From the NCBI RefSeq assembly GCF_018308945.1, contig NZ_CP070501.1:2542001-2606000 (forward strand): a stretch of 64,000 nt of DNA, read 5' to 3'. This document shows, piece by piece, positions 43,799 to 53,041 of the stretch. The DNA is from Agrococcus sp. Marseille-Q4369 (GTDB lineage Bacteria; Actinomycetota; Actinomycetes; Actinomycetales; Microbacteriaceae). The notes beneath the pieces are model-generated. The model was not told the DNA's origin and searched no databases. It saw only the letters and a list, made by a program, of their open reading frames with translations. The position numbers and the translations under genes were made by a program. Numbering within the stretch: position 1 is the first letter of the stretch; every line of letters starts with the position of its first letter.

Positions 43799-44788
43799 GT
43801 GGACGACGTCACCCGGCCGGGATCCGTGGCCGCGTCGTACCGCCGCTGGGCGGCGGTCGAGGCGGACGGCCGCTCGCCCCGCTACGCCGAGTGGGCGCGC
43901 GGCGTGGCCGACGACGAGCCGCTGTGCGCGGCGCTCGCGCAGCTCGAGCCCATCAAGCGCCAGCCCAACCTGCTCTTCGCGGCCGCCCGCTTCGAGGGCG
44001 TCCCGCTCGTGCCGTGGAGCGACGCGCGCGAGATGATCGCCGAGGCCTGGGAGCGCATCCGATCGACGATGCTCGCCCGCTTGACGCAGACGAACGAGGC
44101 GAGGCGCATGGCGACGCTGCTGCCCGCGATCGCGCACCTCGAGGGGCCGATCGCGCTCGTCGAGGTCGGCGCCTCGGCGGGGCTGTGCCTCTACCCCGAT
44201 CGCTGGCGCTACCGCTTCGGCGCAGGCCGGTACGTCGGCGATGCCGCGCTGCCGCTGCTCGAGACCGACGCGTCGCCCTCGACGCCGCTGCCCGCGAGGC
44301 CGCCCGTCGTCGCGTGGCGCGGCGGCATCGACCTGCAGCCGCTCGACCCCGCCGATCCGGCGACGAGGGCGTGGCTCGAGGCGCTCGTGTGGCCGGATGC
44401 GTCGGGCGGGCTCGACGGGGCGCGCGTCGACCGGCTGCGCACCGCGCTCGCGATCGCGCGGCGGGAACCGGCAGACGTGCGGCGCGGCGACCTCACGGTC
44501 GACACGCGCGCGATCGTCGAGGAGGCCGGCCGGCACGCCCCGACGGTCGTCGTCTGGCACTCCGCGGTGCTCGCCTACGTCTCGGCGTTCGAGCGCGCAT
44601 CCTTCGCCGACCTGATGGCGGACCTGCAGGTCACGTGGGTCGCGAACGAGGGCGCCTCACTCGAGATCGGCCCGCCCGCGCCGTGGGCCGGAGCGGGCGA
44701 CTTCGTGCTGCGCCGCGATGCCGAGCCGATCGCCGCCGTCGACCCGCACGGCGTCTCGATCACGTGGCTCAGCGACCTCGCGACGTGA
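43799..44788 (+). CDS. DUF2332 family protein
   Basis: A 329-residue protein of the actinobacterial DUF2332 family. Landmarks are the N-terminal SYRRWAAVEADGRSPRYAEW, a central LVEVGASAGLCLYPDRWRYRF that looks like a methyltransferase-like glycine loop, and a C-terminal VVVWHSAVLAYV. No activity is established. It starts at GTG 43799 (a GTG nine bases upstream is possible), 32 bases after the oxidoreductase stop, and is probably co-transcribed. Confidence 0.85.
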   Translation: MDDVTRPGSVAASYRRWAAVEADGRSPRYAEWARGVADDEPLCAALAQLEPIKRQPNLLFAAARFEGVPLVPWSDAREMIAEAWERIRSTMLARLTQTNEARRMATLLPAIAHLEGPIALVEVGASAGLCLYPDRWRYRFGAGRYVGDAALPLLETDASPSTPLPARPPVVAWRGGIDLQPLDPADPATRAWLEALVWPDASGGLDGARVDRLRTALAIARREPADVRRGDLTVDTRAIVEEAGRHAPTVVVWHSAVLAYVSAFERASFADLMADLQVTWVANEGASLEIGPPAPWAGAGDFVLRRDAEPIAAVDPHGVSITWLSDLAT

Positions 44789-44811
44789 GGCGGCGCCCAC
44801 GCGATGGGGGA

Positions 44812-45075
44812 GTGACGGCGCGCGCATCGGCGCCTACGCTTGGAGGTGCCGCCCAGACCGACGCGATCGACCTCGGCGGAGGCGTGGCGATCGGCTACTT
44901 CTGGCGCATCGACGAGGACCCTGACGCGCGCATCCTGTCGCACTCTGGCAGGACGGGCAGCTTCCCGAGCGTGCTGCTCGCGGACGTCCTGAACGGCACC
45001 GCATCCATCGTGCTGTCGAACCAGGACTCCTCCGTCGACCGCATCGGCGCGAGGCTGCTCGACCTCGCGCCCTGA
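44812..45075 (+). pseudogene. C-terminal remnant of a beta-lactamase-like serine hydrolase
   Basis: About 88 codons from a GTG at 44812. The text GYFWRIDEDPDARILSHSGR, then GSFPSVLLADVLNGTASIVLSNQDSS corresponds to the end of class C beta-lactamase-like hydrolases, including the HSG element near the active site. The SxxK and YxN parts are missing because the N-terminal ~300 residues are absent. It is most likely a decayed gene; a small independent protein is unlikely. Confidence 0.6.
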
Positions 45076-45120
45076 CGCCGCCCCGCGGGCGCGTCGCGGC
45101 GCCCCGATAGGCTCAGAGGG

Positions 45121-45513
45121 ATGAGCCGCGACGACGACGCCCTCCGCTGGGACGGTGACGAGGACCTCGACCTCGAGTCCTCCGCTGCCAGCGACGACGG
45201 CGCGCGACCCGGCGCATCCGCCCCCCTCGTCCACGAGGCCAGGCCTCGCGGGCCGCTCGGGTGGATCGCGCTCGCGCTCGCGCTCGCCGCGACCGCCGGC
45301 TGGATCGTGATCGTCGTCGCGAACCCCGTGCAGCAGCCGAGCCTGCTCGGCCTCGTGATGTACCAGCTCGGCGAGCTGCTCGCCGTCATCGCGCCGCTGC
45401 TGTGGTGGTGGTGCGTCGACCGGCTCGCGCCGCTCGCGCGCCGCGCGCCCTGGTGGATCGCCGGCCTCGCCGTCACCGCGCCGTGGCCGCTCGTCGCGGG
45501 GGTGCTCGCGTGA
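45121..45513 (+). CDS. Small membrane protein
   Basis: A 130-residue protein. The first ~45 residues are acidic and polar, and three hydrophobic helices follow (about 46-67, 75-95 and 105-128). No known family. Its stop overlaps the GTG start of the next membrane protein (GTGA), so the two may form a complex. Confidence 0.65.
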   Translation: MSRDDDALRWDGDEDLDLESSAASDDGARPGASAPLVHEARPRGPLGWIALALALAATAGWIVIVVANPVQQPSLLGLVMYQLGELLAVIAPLLWWWCVDRLAPLARRAPWWIAGLAVTAPWPLVAGVLA

Positions 45514-45857
45514 GCGCCCGGCAGCCCCACGAGGAGCGGCCCGGCGACGCATGGATCGTCGCCGTGCTGTTCGCGCTCGCGTTCGGCTATGACACGGTCG
45601 AGGCGGTCACGAACCTGCAGCAGCTGCCGCTCCTCTATGCGAGCGCCGGCATCGAGGCGTCGACCCCGTGGTGGCTGCTCGTGGCGAGCGTCGCGCTGCC
45701 CGTCGTGCTGTTCGCCCTCGCGCTCTGGATCGGGCGGCGGATGCGGCTGGTCGCGAAGGCGGGCATCATGCTCGTCGCGCTCGCGGTGAGCGCGCAGGCG
45801 AGCCTGCTCGCCGAGCAGCTCGCGCGCCAGATCGCGGTCGCCGCGCTCGGCGGCTGA
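45510..45857 (+). CDS. Small membrane protein
   Basis: A 115-residue protein from GTG 45510 with three predicted helices (about 15-32, 47-70 and 75-105). It is translationally coupled to the membrane protein gene upstream. No family recognised. Confidence 0.65.
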   Translation: MSARQPHEERPGDAWIVAVLFALAFGYDTVEAVTNLQQLPLLYASAGIEASTPWWLLVASVALPVVLFALALWIGRRMRLVAKAGIMLVALAVSAQASLLAEQLARQIAVAALGG

Positions 45858-45872
45858 GCGGGCTCGGCTCGC

Positions 45873-46280
45873 TCAGATCACCGACACGAGCACGAGCACG
45901 CCGAGCACGACCTGCCCGATCGCGCGCGGCGCGATCGGCACCGCGGCGGCGCCGAAGCGCTCGGGCTCGCGCGCGGCCTGCACGTTCGCGGGGAACACGG
46001 CGATGAGCAGCGCGATGAGCGCGATGCCGGCCGCGAAGCGCACGCCCCACCACGGCGCGAGCAGCGCCGCGCCGCCGACGATCTCGGCGACCCCGGAGAT
46101 CGCGACCAGCGCGGGCGCCCAGCGCCGGTCGGGGCCCGCGAGGCCAGCGGGGATCATCGCCTGCATCGCCCGGCGCACGCGCGGCACGAAGTGGGTGATG
46201 CCCATGCCGACGAAGACCAGGGCGAGGATGATGCGCAGCACGAACTGCGCGAGAGCGAAGGCGTCCATCGCCTCCATCAT
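45873..46280 (-). CDS. DoxX-like membrane protein
   Basis: A 135-residue protein with four helices. The family look is given by RIILALVFVGMGITHFVPRV at the start and GVAEIVGGAALLAPWWG and IAVFPANVQAA further on. DoxX-like proteins are associated with quinone or redox functions in membranes, but the role is uncertain. Three in-frame ATGs (46280, 46277, 46268) are possible; I use the outermost. It is convergent with the gene at 45510. Confidence 0.75.
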   Translation of the reverse strand: MMEAMDAFALAQFVLRIILALVFVGMGITHFVPRVRRAMQAMIPAGLAGPDRRWAPALVAISGVAEIVGGAALLAPWWGVRFAAGIALIALLIAVFPANVQAAREPERFGAAAVPIAPRAIGQVVLGVLVLVSVI

Positions 46281-46340
46281 CCCGCACCCCGCACCCCGCG
46301 CCGCGATCCGCCCGCCGCGGCCCGCCTCCACCGCCGGTCG

Positions 46341-46658
46341 GCGCCTCCTGCAGGTGCGTGGCGCTTCCCGCAGGTGGTTGGCGCCTTCCGCAGGCGAGAG
46401 GCGCCTCCCGAACCGCGTCCGCTGCGCCGCACCGCACCGCACCGCACTGAGCGGTCAACTCCGCGCGCGAGCGGTCAACTCGGCGCGTCACCGGTCAAGT
46501 CGGAGCCCCGCTCACGCGCGGAAGTGACCGCTCACGCGCGGAAGTGACCGCTCACGCGCGGAAGTGACCGCTCACGCGCGGAAGTGACCGCTCACGCGCG
46601 GAAGTGACCGCTCACGCGCGGAAGTGACCGCTCACACGCGGAAGTGACCGCTCACGCG
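46341..46658. repeat. Intergenic array of 20-base tandem repeats, three variants
   Basis: Between the DoxX-like gene and serA. At 46341-46420 are four degenerate 20-base units (GCGCxTCCxGCAGGxGxxxG). At 46449-46508 are three degenerate units of GAGCGGTCAACTCCGCGCGC type. From 46509 to 46658 come about seven and a half units of GAAGTGACCGCTCACGCGCG, mostly identical, one with ACACGCG. The second type is close to the reverse complement of the third, so the array changes orientation near 46505. All share a 20-base period. No open reading frame is supported here. Confidence 0.85.
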
Positions 46659-46780
46659 GCGCGCGGCCGCCGGCTTGGAGCGGCGCGCTCGGCGCGGCAC
46701 CCGCCCCTCAGTAGGCTGTGCTCGGCACGACGAGGTGCTGTCCGCGATCGCGAACCCTCCATCCGTGCAAGGAGCCCAGC

Positions 46781-48373
46781 ATGACCAAGCCCGTCGTCCT
46801 GATCGCCGAGGAGCTCTCGGCCGCCACCGTCGACGCCCTCGGGCCCGACTTCGACGTGCGCCACGTCGACGGCACCGACCGCGACGCGCTCTTCGCAGCC
46901 CTCGCCGACGCATCCGCCGTGCTCGTGCGCAGCGCGACGCGCATCGACGCCGAAGCGCTCTCGCACGCGCCGCGCCTCAAGGTCGTCGCGCGCGCCGGCG
47001 TCGGCCTCGACAACGTCGAGATCCCCGCCGCGACGAAGGCGGGCGTCATGGTCGTCAACGCGCCGACCTCCAACATCGTCTCGGCCGCCGAGCTCGCGAT
47101 CGCGCACCTCCTCGGCCTCGCGCGCCACATCCCCGCGGCGGACGCGTCCCTCAAGCGAGGCGAGTGGAAGCGGTCGGCGTTCACGGGCGTGGAGCTCTAC
47201 GAGAAGACCGTCGGCATCGTCGGCCTCGGCCGCATCGGCGTGCTCGTCGCCGAGCGGCTCGCGGCCTTCGGCACGAAGCTCGTCGCCTACGACCCCTTCG
47301 TGAGCCCGGCGCGCGCCGCGCAGCTCGGCGTCGAGCTCCGCTCGCTCGAGGAGCTTATGGCCGAGAGCGACTTCATCACGATCCACATCCCGCGCACACC
47401 CGAGACCGTCGGCCTCATCGGCGCCGCGGAGCTCGCGCTCGCGAAGCCGACGCTGCGCATCGTGAACGCCTCGCGCGGCGGCATCATCGACGAGGCGGCG
47501 CTCGCCGAGGCGCTCCGCAGCGGCACGATCGCCGGCGCGGGCATCGACGTCTTCGTCACCGAGCCGCCGACCGACGACGCCCTCACGAGCGCACCGAACA
47601 TCCAGGTCACGCCGCACCTCGGCGCATCCACCGACGAGGCGCAGGAGAAGGCCGGCATCGCCGTCGCGCGCTCGGTGCGGCTCGCGCTCTCGGGCGACCT
47701 CGTGCCGGATGCGGTGAACGTCGCCGGCGGCGTCATCGACGAGTACGTGCGACCGGGCATCGCGCTCGCCGAGCGGCTCGGGCAGTTCGCGGCCGGCCTC
47801 GCCGCCGGTCCCGTCGAGGCGGTCGACGTCGCGGTGCACGGCGAGCTCGCCGCCTACGACGTCAAGGTGCTGCGGCTCGCGGCGCTCAAGGGCTTCTTCT
47901 CGTCGATCGTGAGCGAGCAGGTGACGTTCGTGAACGCGCCCGTCATCGCCGAGTCGCGCGGCGTGACGAGCGAGCTCACGGCCGACGAGCGCAGCGACGA
48001 GTACCGCAACGTCGTCGAGGTGATCGTCGCGCGCAGCGACGGCCGCCGGGTGAGCGTCGAGGGCACCCTCACGGGCCCGAAGCAGGTCGAGAAGATCGTC
48101 GGCGTCAACGGCCAGTCGGTCGAGGTGCCGATGGCCCACCACTTCGTCGTGATGGAGTACGAGGACCGGCCCGGCATCGTCGCGGCCTACGGCTCGGCGT
48201 TCGGCGAGGCGAGCATCAACATCGCCGGCATGCAGATCGCCCGCACGCGTGCGGGCGGCGAGGCGCTCTCGATCATCACGATCGACCAGGCCGCGCCCGA
48301 CGCGCTCGTCGAGCAGCTCGGCGCGACGATCCAGGCGAGGACGATCCGGCAGATCGAGATCCGCGAGCTCTGA
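46781..48373 (+). CDS. serA: D-3-phosphoglycerate dehydrogenase
   Basis: A 530-residue enzyme for the first step of serine synthesis. It has an NAD motif VGIVGLGRIGVLVAERL, a catalytic Arg in NASRGGIIDE, the Glu/His pair (TPHLGAST), then an intervening domain (about 315-450) and a C-terminal ACT domain (EYEDRPGIVAAYGSAFGEAS) for serine feedback. This long form is typical of actinobacteria. The start follows AAGGAG. The 20-base repeat array lies 120 bases upstream. Confidence 0.96.
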   Translation: MTKPVVLIAEELSAATVDALGPDFDVRHVDGTDRDALFAALADASAVLVRSATRIDAEALSHAPRLKVVARAGVGLDNVEIPAATKAGVMVVNAPTSNIVSAAELAIAHLLGLARHIPAADASLKRGEWKRSAFTGVELYEKTVGIVGLGRIGVLVAERLAAFGTKLVAYDPFVSPARAAQLGVELRSLEELMAESDFITIHIPRTPETVGLIGAAELALAKPTLRIVNASRGGIIDEAALAEALRSGTIAGAGIDVFVTEPPTDDALTSAPNIQVTPHLGASTDEAQEKAGIAVARSVRLALSGDLVPDAVNVAGGVIDEYVRPGIALAERLGQFAAGLAAGPVEAVDVAVHGELAAYDVKVLRLAALKGFFSSIVSEQVTFVNAPVIAESRGVTSELTADERSDEYRNVVEVIVARSDGRRVSVEGTLTGPKQVEKIVGVNGQSVEVPMAHHFVVMEYEDRPGIVAAYGSAFGEASINIAGMQIARTRAGGEALSIITIDQAAPDALVEQLGATIQARTIRQIEIREL

Positions 48374-48391
48374 GCGAGCCGCTCGGGGCGC

Positions 48392-48934
48392 TCACCCGGC
48401 GCGGATGAGCCCGTCGAGCCGCGCGATCACCCGGTCGACCGAGTCGGCGGGGATCGACTCGCTGCCGCCGAGCGCCGAGCGGAGGTAGATGCCGTCGCTC
48501 AAGCGCACGATGACGAGCGCGAGGTCGCGATCGCCGATGCTCGCCTCGAGCGCCGCGAGGTAGTGGTCGTCGAGCCGCGTGAGGGCGTCGCGCGCCGCGG
48601 CGTGCTCCTCGAGCTGGCCGAGCTGCAGCAGCGCGAGCAGCGTGCGGTCGACGGGCTGGTCGGCGATCACCGACTCGCGGAGGAACGCGGCGACCGCGTC
48701 GTCGAGCGCGCCGAGCCGCACCTCCTCCGCCTCGCCGAAGCGGTCGAGGCGCTCGGCGAGCCCCGCGACGAGCGCAGCCTTCGACCCGAAGTGGTAGAGC
48801 AGCCCGCCCTTCGAGACGCCGGCGGCCTCGGCTGTCGCGGCGAGCGTGCCGGCGCGCTCGCCGCGCTCGATCACGAGCTGCTCGAACGCGTCGAGGATGC
48901 GGTCACGAGTGTCGGCTGCCTTGCTCACGACCAC
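48392..48934 (-). CDS. TetR-family transcriptional regulator
   Basis: A 180-residue repressor. The helix-turn-helix reads TRDRILDAFEQLV, LAATAEAAGVSKGGLLYHFG, SKAALVAGL. The start is one of two in-frame GTGs; 48934 has an AAGG about six bases before it. It is divergent from an efflux pump gene, and the 43-base gap contains one perfect palindrome that is its probable operator. It thus likely represses itself and the pump until a drug-like ligand binds. Confidence 0.88.
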   Translation of the reverse strand: MVVSKAADTRDRILDAFEQLVIERGERAGTLAATAEAAGVSKGGLLYHFGSKAALVAGLAERLDRFGEAEEVRLGALDDAVAAFLRESVIADQPVDRTLLALLQLGQLEEHAAARDALTRLDDHYLAALEASIGDRDLALVIVRLSDGIYLRSALGGSESIPADSVDRVIARLDGLIRAG

Positions 48935-48952
48935 ACCATACCTTGCCACTGA

Positions 48953-48966
48953 ACCGTCCGGACGGT
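48953..48966. promoter_or_regulatory. TetR operator palindrome
   Basis: ACCGTCCGGACGGT is a perfect 14-base palindrome centred between the TetR start (48934) and the transporter start (48978), placed to block both promoters. Confidence 0.78.
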
Positions 48967-48977
48967 ACAGTGATCCG

Positions 48978-50501
48978 GTGACCCGATCGACTGCCTCCGC
49001 CATCGCCGCGCCCGCCCGAGCCGGAGCGCGCGAGTGGGGCGCGCTCGCGGTGCTCATGCTCCCGGTGCTGCTCATCTCGATCGACACGACCGCGCTCTCG
49101 TTCGCGCTCCCCGAGATCGCGGTCGCCCTGCAGCCGACCGCCGCGCAGCAGCTCTGGATCGTCGACGCCTACTCGCTCGTGCTCGCGACCCTGCTCGTCG
49201 CGATGGGCAACCTCGGCGACCGCGTCGGCCGCCGACGGCTGCTGCTCATCGGCGCGACGGGCTTCGCGGTCGTGTCGGTGCTCGCGGCGTTCGCCCCCAC
49301 GGCCGAGCTGCTCATCGCCGCGCGCGCCGCGCTGGGCCTGTTCGGCGCGACCCTCATGCCCGCGACGCTCGCGCTGCTGCGCACGACGTTCCTCGACCGC
49401 GGCCAGCGCCGCCTCGCGGTCGCGATCTGGGCGACGGCGTTCTCGGTCGGCGCCGCCGCCGGCCCCGTCGTCGGCGGACTGCTGCTCGCGCACTTCGCGT
49501 GGGGCTCGATCTTCCTCATCGCCGTGCCGTTCCTGCTGCCGCTGCTCGTGCTCGCGCCGCTGCTCATCACCGAGTCGCGCGATCCCGCGCCCGGCCCGAT
49601 CGACCCGCTCGGCATCGCCCTGTCGATGCTCGCCCTCGGCGGCCTCGCGGCCGGCGTGAAGGAGCTCGCGGTCGCGGGCCTCGACCCGATCGGCATCGCG
49701 CTCGTCGCGGTCGCCGCGCTCGCCGGCTGGCTGTTCGTGCGCCGCATGCGCCGACGCGCGAACCCGATGCTCGACGTCGCGCTCTTCCGCGTGCCGCAGT
49801 TCAGCGGCGCGCTCGTCGTCAACCTCCTGAGCGTCGTCGCGCTCACGGGCTTCCTCTTCTTCGTCACCCAGCACCTTCAGCTCGTCGAGGACCTCCCGGT
49901 GCTCGACGCGGCGCTCGTGCTCGTGCCGGGCGTCGTCGCGATGATCGTCTCCGGCCTCGCGGTCGTGCGCGTCGTGCGCGCCGTCGACCCCGGCATCGCG
50001 GTCGTCGTCGCGCTCGGCAGCTCGGCGGCCGCGTACGGCATCCTCGCGGTGCTCGGCGAGGACGTGAGCCTCGCGGGCATCGTCGGCGCCTTCGCGCTGC
50101 TCGGCATCGGCATCGGCGCGGCCGAGACCGTCTCGAACGACCTCGTGCTCAGCGCCGTCCCGCCCGCGAAGGCGGGTGCCGCATCCGCCCTCTCCGAGAC
50201 GGCGTACGAGTTCGGCGCGGTGCTCGGCACGACGCTGCTCGGCGGCCTCGTCACGGCGGTCTACCGCTCGACGCTCGCGCTGCCGGCGGGCATCGACCCG
50301 GGCGTCGCGGCGGCGGCGCGCGAGACGCTCGGCGGGGCGATCGCGGCCGCGCCGGGCGCGGGCGAGGCGGCGGATGCCGTGATCGCGGCCGCGAGGACGG
50401 CGTTCGACCACGGCGTGGTCGCCACGAGCGCGCTCGGGGCGGGCCTCATGCTCGTCGCGATGGTCGTGGCCTTCCGTACCCTGCGGCACCCCGAGCACTG
50501 A
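48978..50501 (+). CDS. MFS multidrug transporter (DHA2/QacA type, 14 helices)
   Basis: A 507-residue major facilitator from GTG 48978. Motifs include ISIDTTALSFALPEIA in helix 1 (Asp typical of the QacA group), the loop GNLGDRVGRRRLLLIG (motif A) and WATAFSVGAAAGPVVGG (motif C, antiporter). About 14 helices are expected. It probably expels cationic or lipophilic compounds with proton exchange. Control by the divergent TetR is indicated by the operator. Confidence 0.9.
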   Translation: MTRSTASAIAAPARAGAREWGALAVLMLPVLLISIDTTALSFALPEIAVALQPTAAQQLWIVDAYSLVLATLLVAMGNLGDRVGRRRLLLIGATGFAVVSVLAAFAPTAELLIAARAALGLFGATLMPATLALLRTTFLDRGQRRLAVAIWATAFSVGAAAGPVVGGLLLAHFAWGSIFLIAVPFLLPLLVLAPLLITESRDPAPGPIDPLGIALSMLALGGLAAGVKELAVAGLDPIGIALVAVAALAGWLFVRRMRRRANPMLDVALFRVPQFSGALVVNLLSVVALTGFLFFVTQHLQLVEDLPVLDAALVLVPGVVAMIVSGLAVVRVVRAVDPGIAVVVALGSSAAAYGILAVLGEDVSLAGIVGAFALLGIGIGAAETVSNDLVLSAVPPAKAGAASALSETAYEFGAVLGTTLLGGLVTAVYRSTLALPAGIDPGVAAAARETLGGAIAAAPGAGEAADAVIAAARTAFDHGVVATSALGAGLMLVAMVVAFRTLRHPEH

Positions 50502-50573
50502 TCCGGCTGATCGCCGATCCGCCCGGCCGCTGACGGCCTGGCCCGTGTGGGCGCGCCGGGCTAGCGTCTCGCC

Positions 50574-51299
50574 ATGGACACCACCGGAGGCGCAGCTCGC
50601 GCCCGCATCGTGCTCGTCCCCGGCTTCTGGCTGGGTGCCTGGGCCTGGGACGAGGTCGCCGCGCTGCTGCGCGAGCGCGGCCACGACGTCACCGCGCTAA
50701 CCCTGCCGGGCCTCGAGCCCGATCACGCCGACCGGGGGAGCGTGCGGCTCGACGACCACGTCGCCGCGATTGAGGCGGCGATCGCGGGGGAGGGGCCGGT
50801 CGTCCTCGTCGCCCACAGCGGCGCCGCGTCGCCCGCGACCGTCGCGATCGACCGCAACGTCGACCGCATCGCGCGCTCGGTGTGGGTCGACACCGCGCCC
50901 GTCGTCGACGGGCACGCGATGGATGCGTCGTTCGAGGGCGACGAGATGCCGCTCGAGGCCGCGTGGGAGGACGAGCTCGAGCAGGGCTCGATGCAGGGGC
51001 TCTCGGACGAGCAGCTCGACGAGTTCCGCGAGCGCGCCGTGCCTGAGCCCGCGGGCGCCGTGCGCGACGCCGCAGTGCTCCGCGACGACCGCCGGCTCGA
51101 CGTGCCGGCGACCATCATCTGCACGGCGTTCTCCGCGGCCGACTACCGCTCCTACGCCGAGCAGGGCGTGCCGTTCCTCGCCGGTGTGCTCGAGCACCGC
51201 GCGCTCGAGCTCGTCGACCTGCCGACGGGCCACTGGCCGATGTGGTCGAAGCCGCTCGAGCTCGCCGACCGCATCGCGGAGGTCGCCGCGCGGGTCTGA
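50574..51299 (+). CDS. Alpha/beta hydrolase
   Basis: A 241-residue alpha/beta hydrolase. The oxyanion-hole side is VLVPGFWLGAWAWDEVA, the nucleophile Ser is in VLVAHSGAAS (an A-H-S-G elbow instead of G-x-S-x-G), and the catalytic His in LPTGHWPMW. The acid residue is probably in the VDLPTG region or the ICTAFS strand. Its substrate is unknown; an ester of a small acid is typical. No operon partner: a 72-base gap on one side and a convergent kinase on the other. Confidence 0.82.
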   Translation: MDTTGGAARARIVLVPGFWLGAWAWDEVAALLRERGHDVTALTLPGLEPDHADRGSVRLDDHVAAIEAAIAGEGPVVLVAHSGAASPATVAIDRNVDRIARSVWVDTAPVVDGHAMDASFEGDEMPLEAAWEDELEQGSMQGLSDEQLDEFRERAVPEPAGAVRDAAVLRDDRRLDVPATIICTAFSAADYRSYAEQGVPFLAGVLEHRALELVDLPTGHWPMWSKPLELADRIAEVAARV

Positions 51300-51317
51300 C
51301 GGCCCACGGCGCGCGGC

Positions 51318-52502
51318 TCAGTCGCCGGCGGGCAGCAGCACCCAGACGCTCGCGCCGCCGAGCGCCGCGTCCTCGATGCCGATCCGGCCGCCGTGCGCCT
51401 GCACGATGCGACGGCAGGTCGAGAGCCCGATGCCGAGCCCCTCGACGCCCGCCTCGACGTCCGACCGGTCGCCGCGCTGCATGAGCCCGAAGACGCGCTC
51501 TCGCTCCTCGGCAGGGACTCCCGGCCCGTCGTCATCGATCGTGACGCGCCAGCCGCCGGCGATGCGCTCCGCGCGCACCTCGACGCGCGGCTGGGCGCCG
51601 TCGACGGAGGCGAACTTCACCGCGTTCGCGAGCAGGTTCTGGGCGAGGGCGCCCAGCAGCGTCGCGTCGCCCTGCACGACCGGCAGCTCCCCGACGTCGA
51701 TGCTCGCGCCCGCCGCGTCGATCTGCGCGTCGAGGTCGGCGATCGCGGCGCGCACCACGTCGCCGAGCGCGACCGGGCGCCGGCGCGCGCTGCCGCCGAT
51801 GCGGGCGAAGTCGAGCAGGTCCTCGACGAGCGACGCCATGCGCGCGGCAGCCGACTCCGCGCGCGAGAGGGCTTTCGTCGCGTCCGGCGCGCTCGCGAGC
51901 TCGGGGCTGTCGGCGGCGAGCTCGAGGTAGCCCGTGAGCGCCGCGAGCGGGTTGCGGAGGTCGTGGCTCACCTGGCCCGCGAACTGCGCGAGCTGCTCGT
52001 TCGAGCGGCGCAGCTCTCGCGTGAGGCGGCGCAGCTCGAGCACGTCGACGACCTGCTCGGCGAGCAGCCCGAGGCTCCGAGCGCCGTGCTCGTCGAGCTC
52101 GCGCACCTCGTCGTCGAAGACGCACAGGCTCCCGATCGGCAGGCCGCTGGGCGTGCGGAGGGGGCTGGATGCGTAGAAGCGGACGTCCGCGATCTCACCC
52201 GTCACGAAGGGGTTCTGCGCGAACCGCGCGTCGGCGCGCGCGTCGGCGACGATCGTCTGGTCGGGTCCTTCGAAGACGCGGCTGCACATCGAATCCTCGC
52301 GCGAGCACACGGCCGCCTCGAAGCCGACCGCGGCGATCTGGTGCTGCTGCCGGTCGTCGATGATGTTGATGACGGCGTTCGGCACGCCCGCGACCGCGGC
52401 GGCGAGCTCGGTGAGCCCGCGCAGGTCGGCGCCGGGCGATTCGGCGAGCACGCCGTACTCGGCGATCGCCGCCGCGCGGACGACATCCTGGGCGTTCGGC
52501 AC
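51318..52502 (-). CDS. GAF-domain sensor histidine kinase
   Basis: A 394-residue cytosolic kinase. A GAF domain (about residues 12-160, with INIIDDRQQHQIAAVGFE and SSPLRTPSGLPIGSLCVFD) precedes a HisKA domain (phospho-His in QVSHDLRNPLAAL) and a HATPase domain (N-box QNLLANAVKFAS, G-boxes DDGPGVP and GLGIGLS). GTG 52502 was chosen for the GGAGGGAG six bases before it; an in-frame GTG at 52529 is possible. No membrane segment and no response regulator gene nearby, so it is an orphan. The signal bound by GAF is unknown. Confidence 0.88.
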   Translation of the reverse strand: MPNAQDVVRAAAIAEYGVLAESPGADLRGLTELAAAVAGVPNAVINIIDDRQQHQIAAVGFEAAVCSREDSMCSRVFEGPDQTIVADARADARFAQNPFVTGEIADVRFYASSPLRTPSGLPIGSLCVFDDEVRELDEHGARSLGLLAEQVVDVLELRRLTRELRRSNEQLAQFAGQVSHDLRNPLAALTGYLELAADSPELASAPDATKALSRAESAAARMASLVEDLLDFARIGGSARRRPVALGDVVRAAIADLDAQIDAAGASIDVGELPVVQGDATLLGALAQNLLANAVKFASVDGAQPRVEVRAERIAGGWRVTIDDDGPGVPAEERERVFGLMQRGDRSDVEAGVEGLGIGLSTCRRIVQAHGGRIGIEDAALGGASVWVLLPAGD

Positions 52503-52613
52503 ACGGGCTCCCTCCGTCCGGGTGCGCACCCGGTCGGGTCCATCCTGGCCGATCCCGCGCGAGATCCCCGCCCGGTCGCGGCCGCGGCCGGGCGGGGTCA
52601 GATCGCCGGCGGC

Positions 52614-52883
52614 TCAGATGACGTCGTCGCGACGCTCCGTGCGCTCGACGCGCATGCCGGAGTCCGGGTCGACGCGCGAGCGCGAGACCTGGCTCGAGCG
52701 GCCGGAGCGCGCCGCCATGATGATGCCGAACAGCGTCACGAGGGCGCCAGCGCCGAGCAGGATGTAGCCGATGAGGGTCCAGTTGGCACCCTCGACCTGC
52801 CACAGACCCGGCAGCGCCCACGCGACGATCGCGCCGACGGCCATGAGGAAGATGCCGAAGCCGATGCTCAAGGTGCTCTCCAT
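52614..52883 (-). CDS. DUF6458-like small membrane protein
   Basis: An 89-residue protein with two helices (about 5-23 and 36-57) and a polar tail rich in Arg and Asp (VDPDSGMRVERTERRDD). The start at 52883 gives the family-like opening STLSIGFGIFLMAVGAIVAW. Function unknown; common in Microbacteriaceae and related groups. Confidence 0.75.
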   Translation of the reverse strand: MESTLSIGFGIFLMAVGAIVAWALPGLWQVEGANWTLIGYILLGAGALVTLFGIIMAARSGRSSQVSRSRVDPDSGMRVERTERRDDVI

Positions 52884-53041
52884 TCGTCCGGGCGCCCCGG
52901 GACCAGCGCGCCTGCCGCGGAACTTACCCACCGAACCTGCGAGCGTCGTGGGGGATCCGAGGCCGCCAGTAGGCTGGGGGCACGATTCCGCGCGGGTGCG
53001 GAGCCGGTCGACGCGCACCTCGCGTGCGCCTGGGAGGAACT

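Noticed and set aside
46509-46658. Short regular repeats that could be taken for a CRISPR array
   Set aside because: Units are directly contiguous with a 20-base period; there are no unique spacers and no cas genes.
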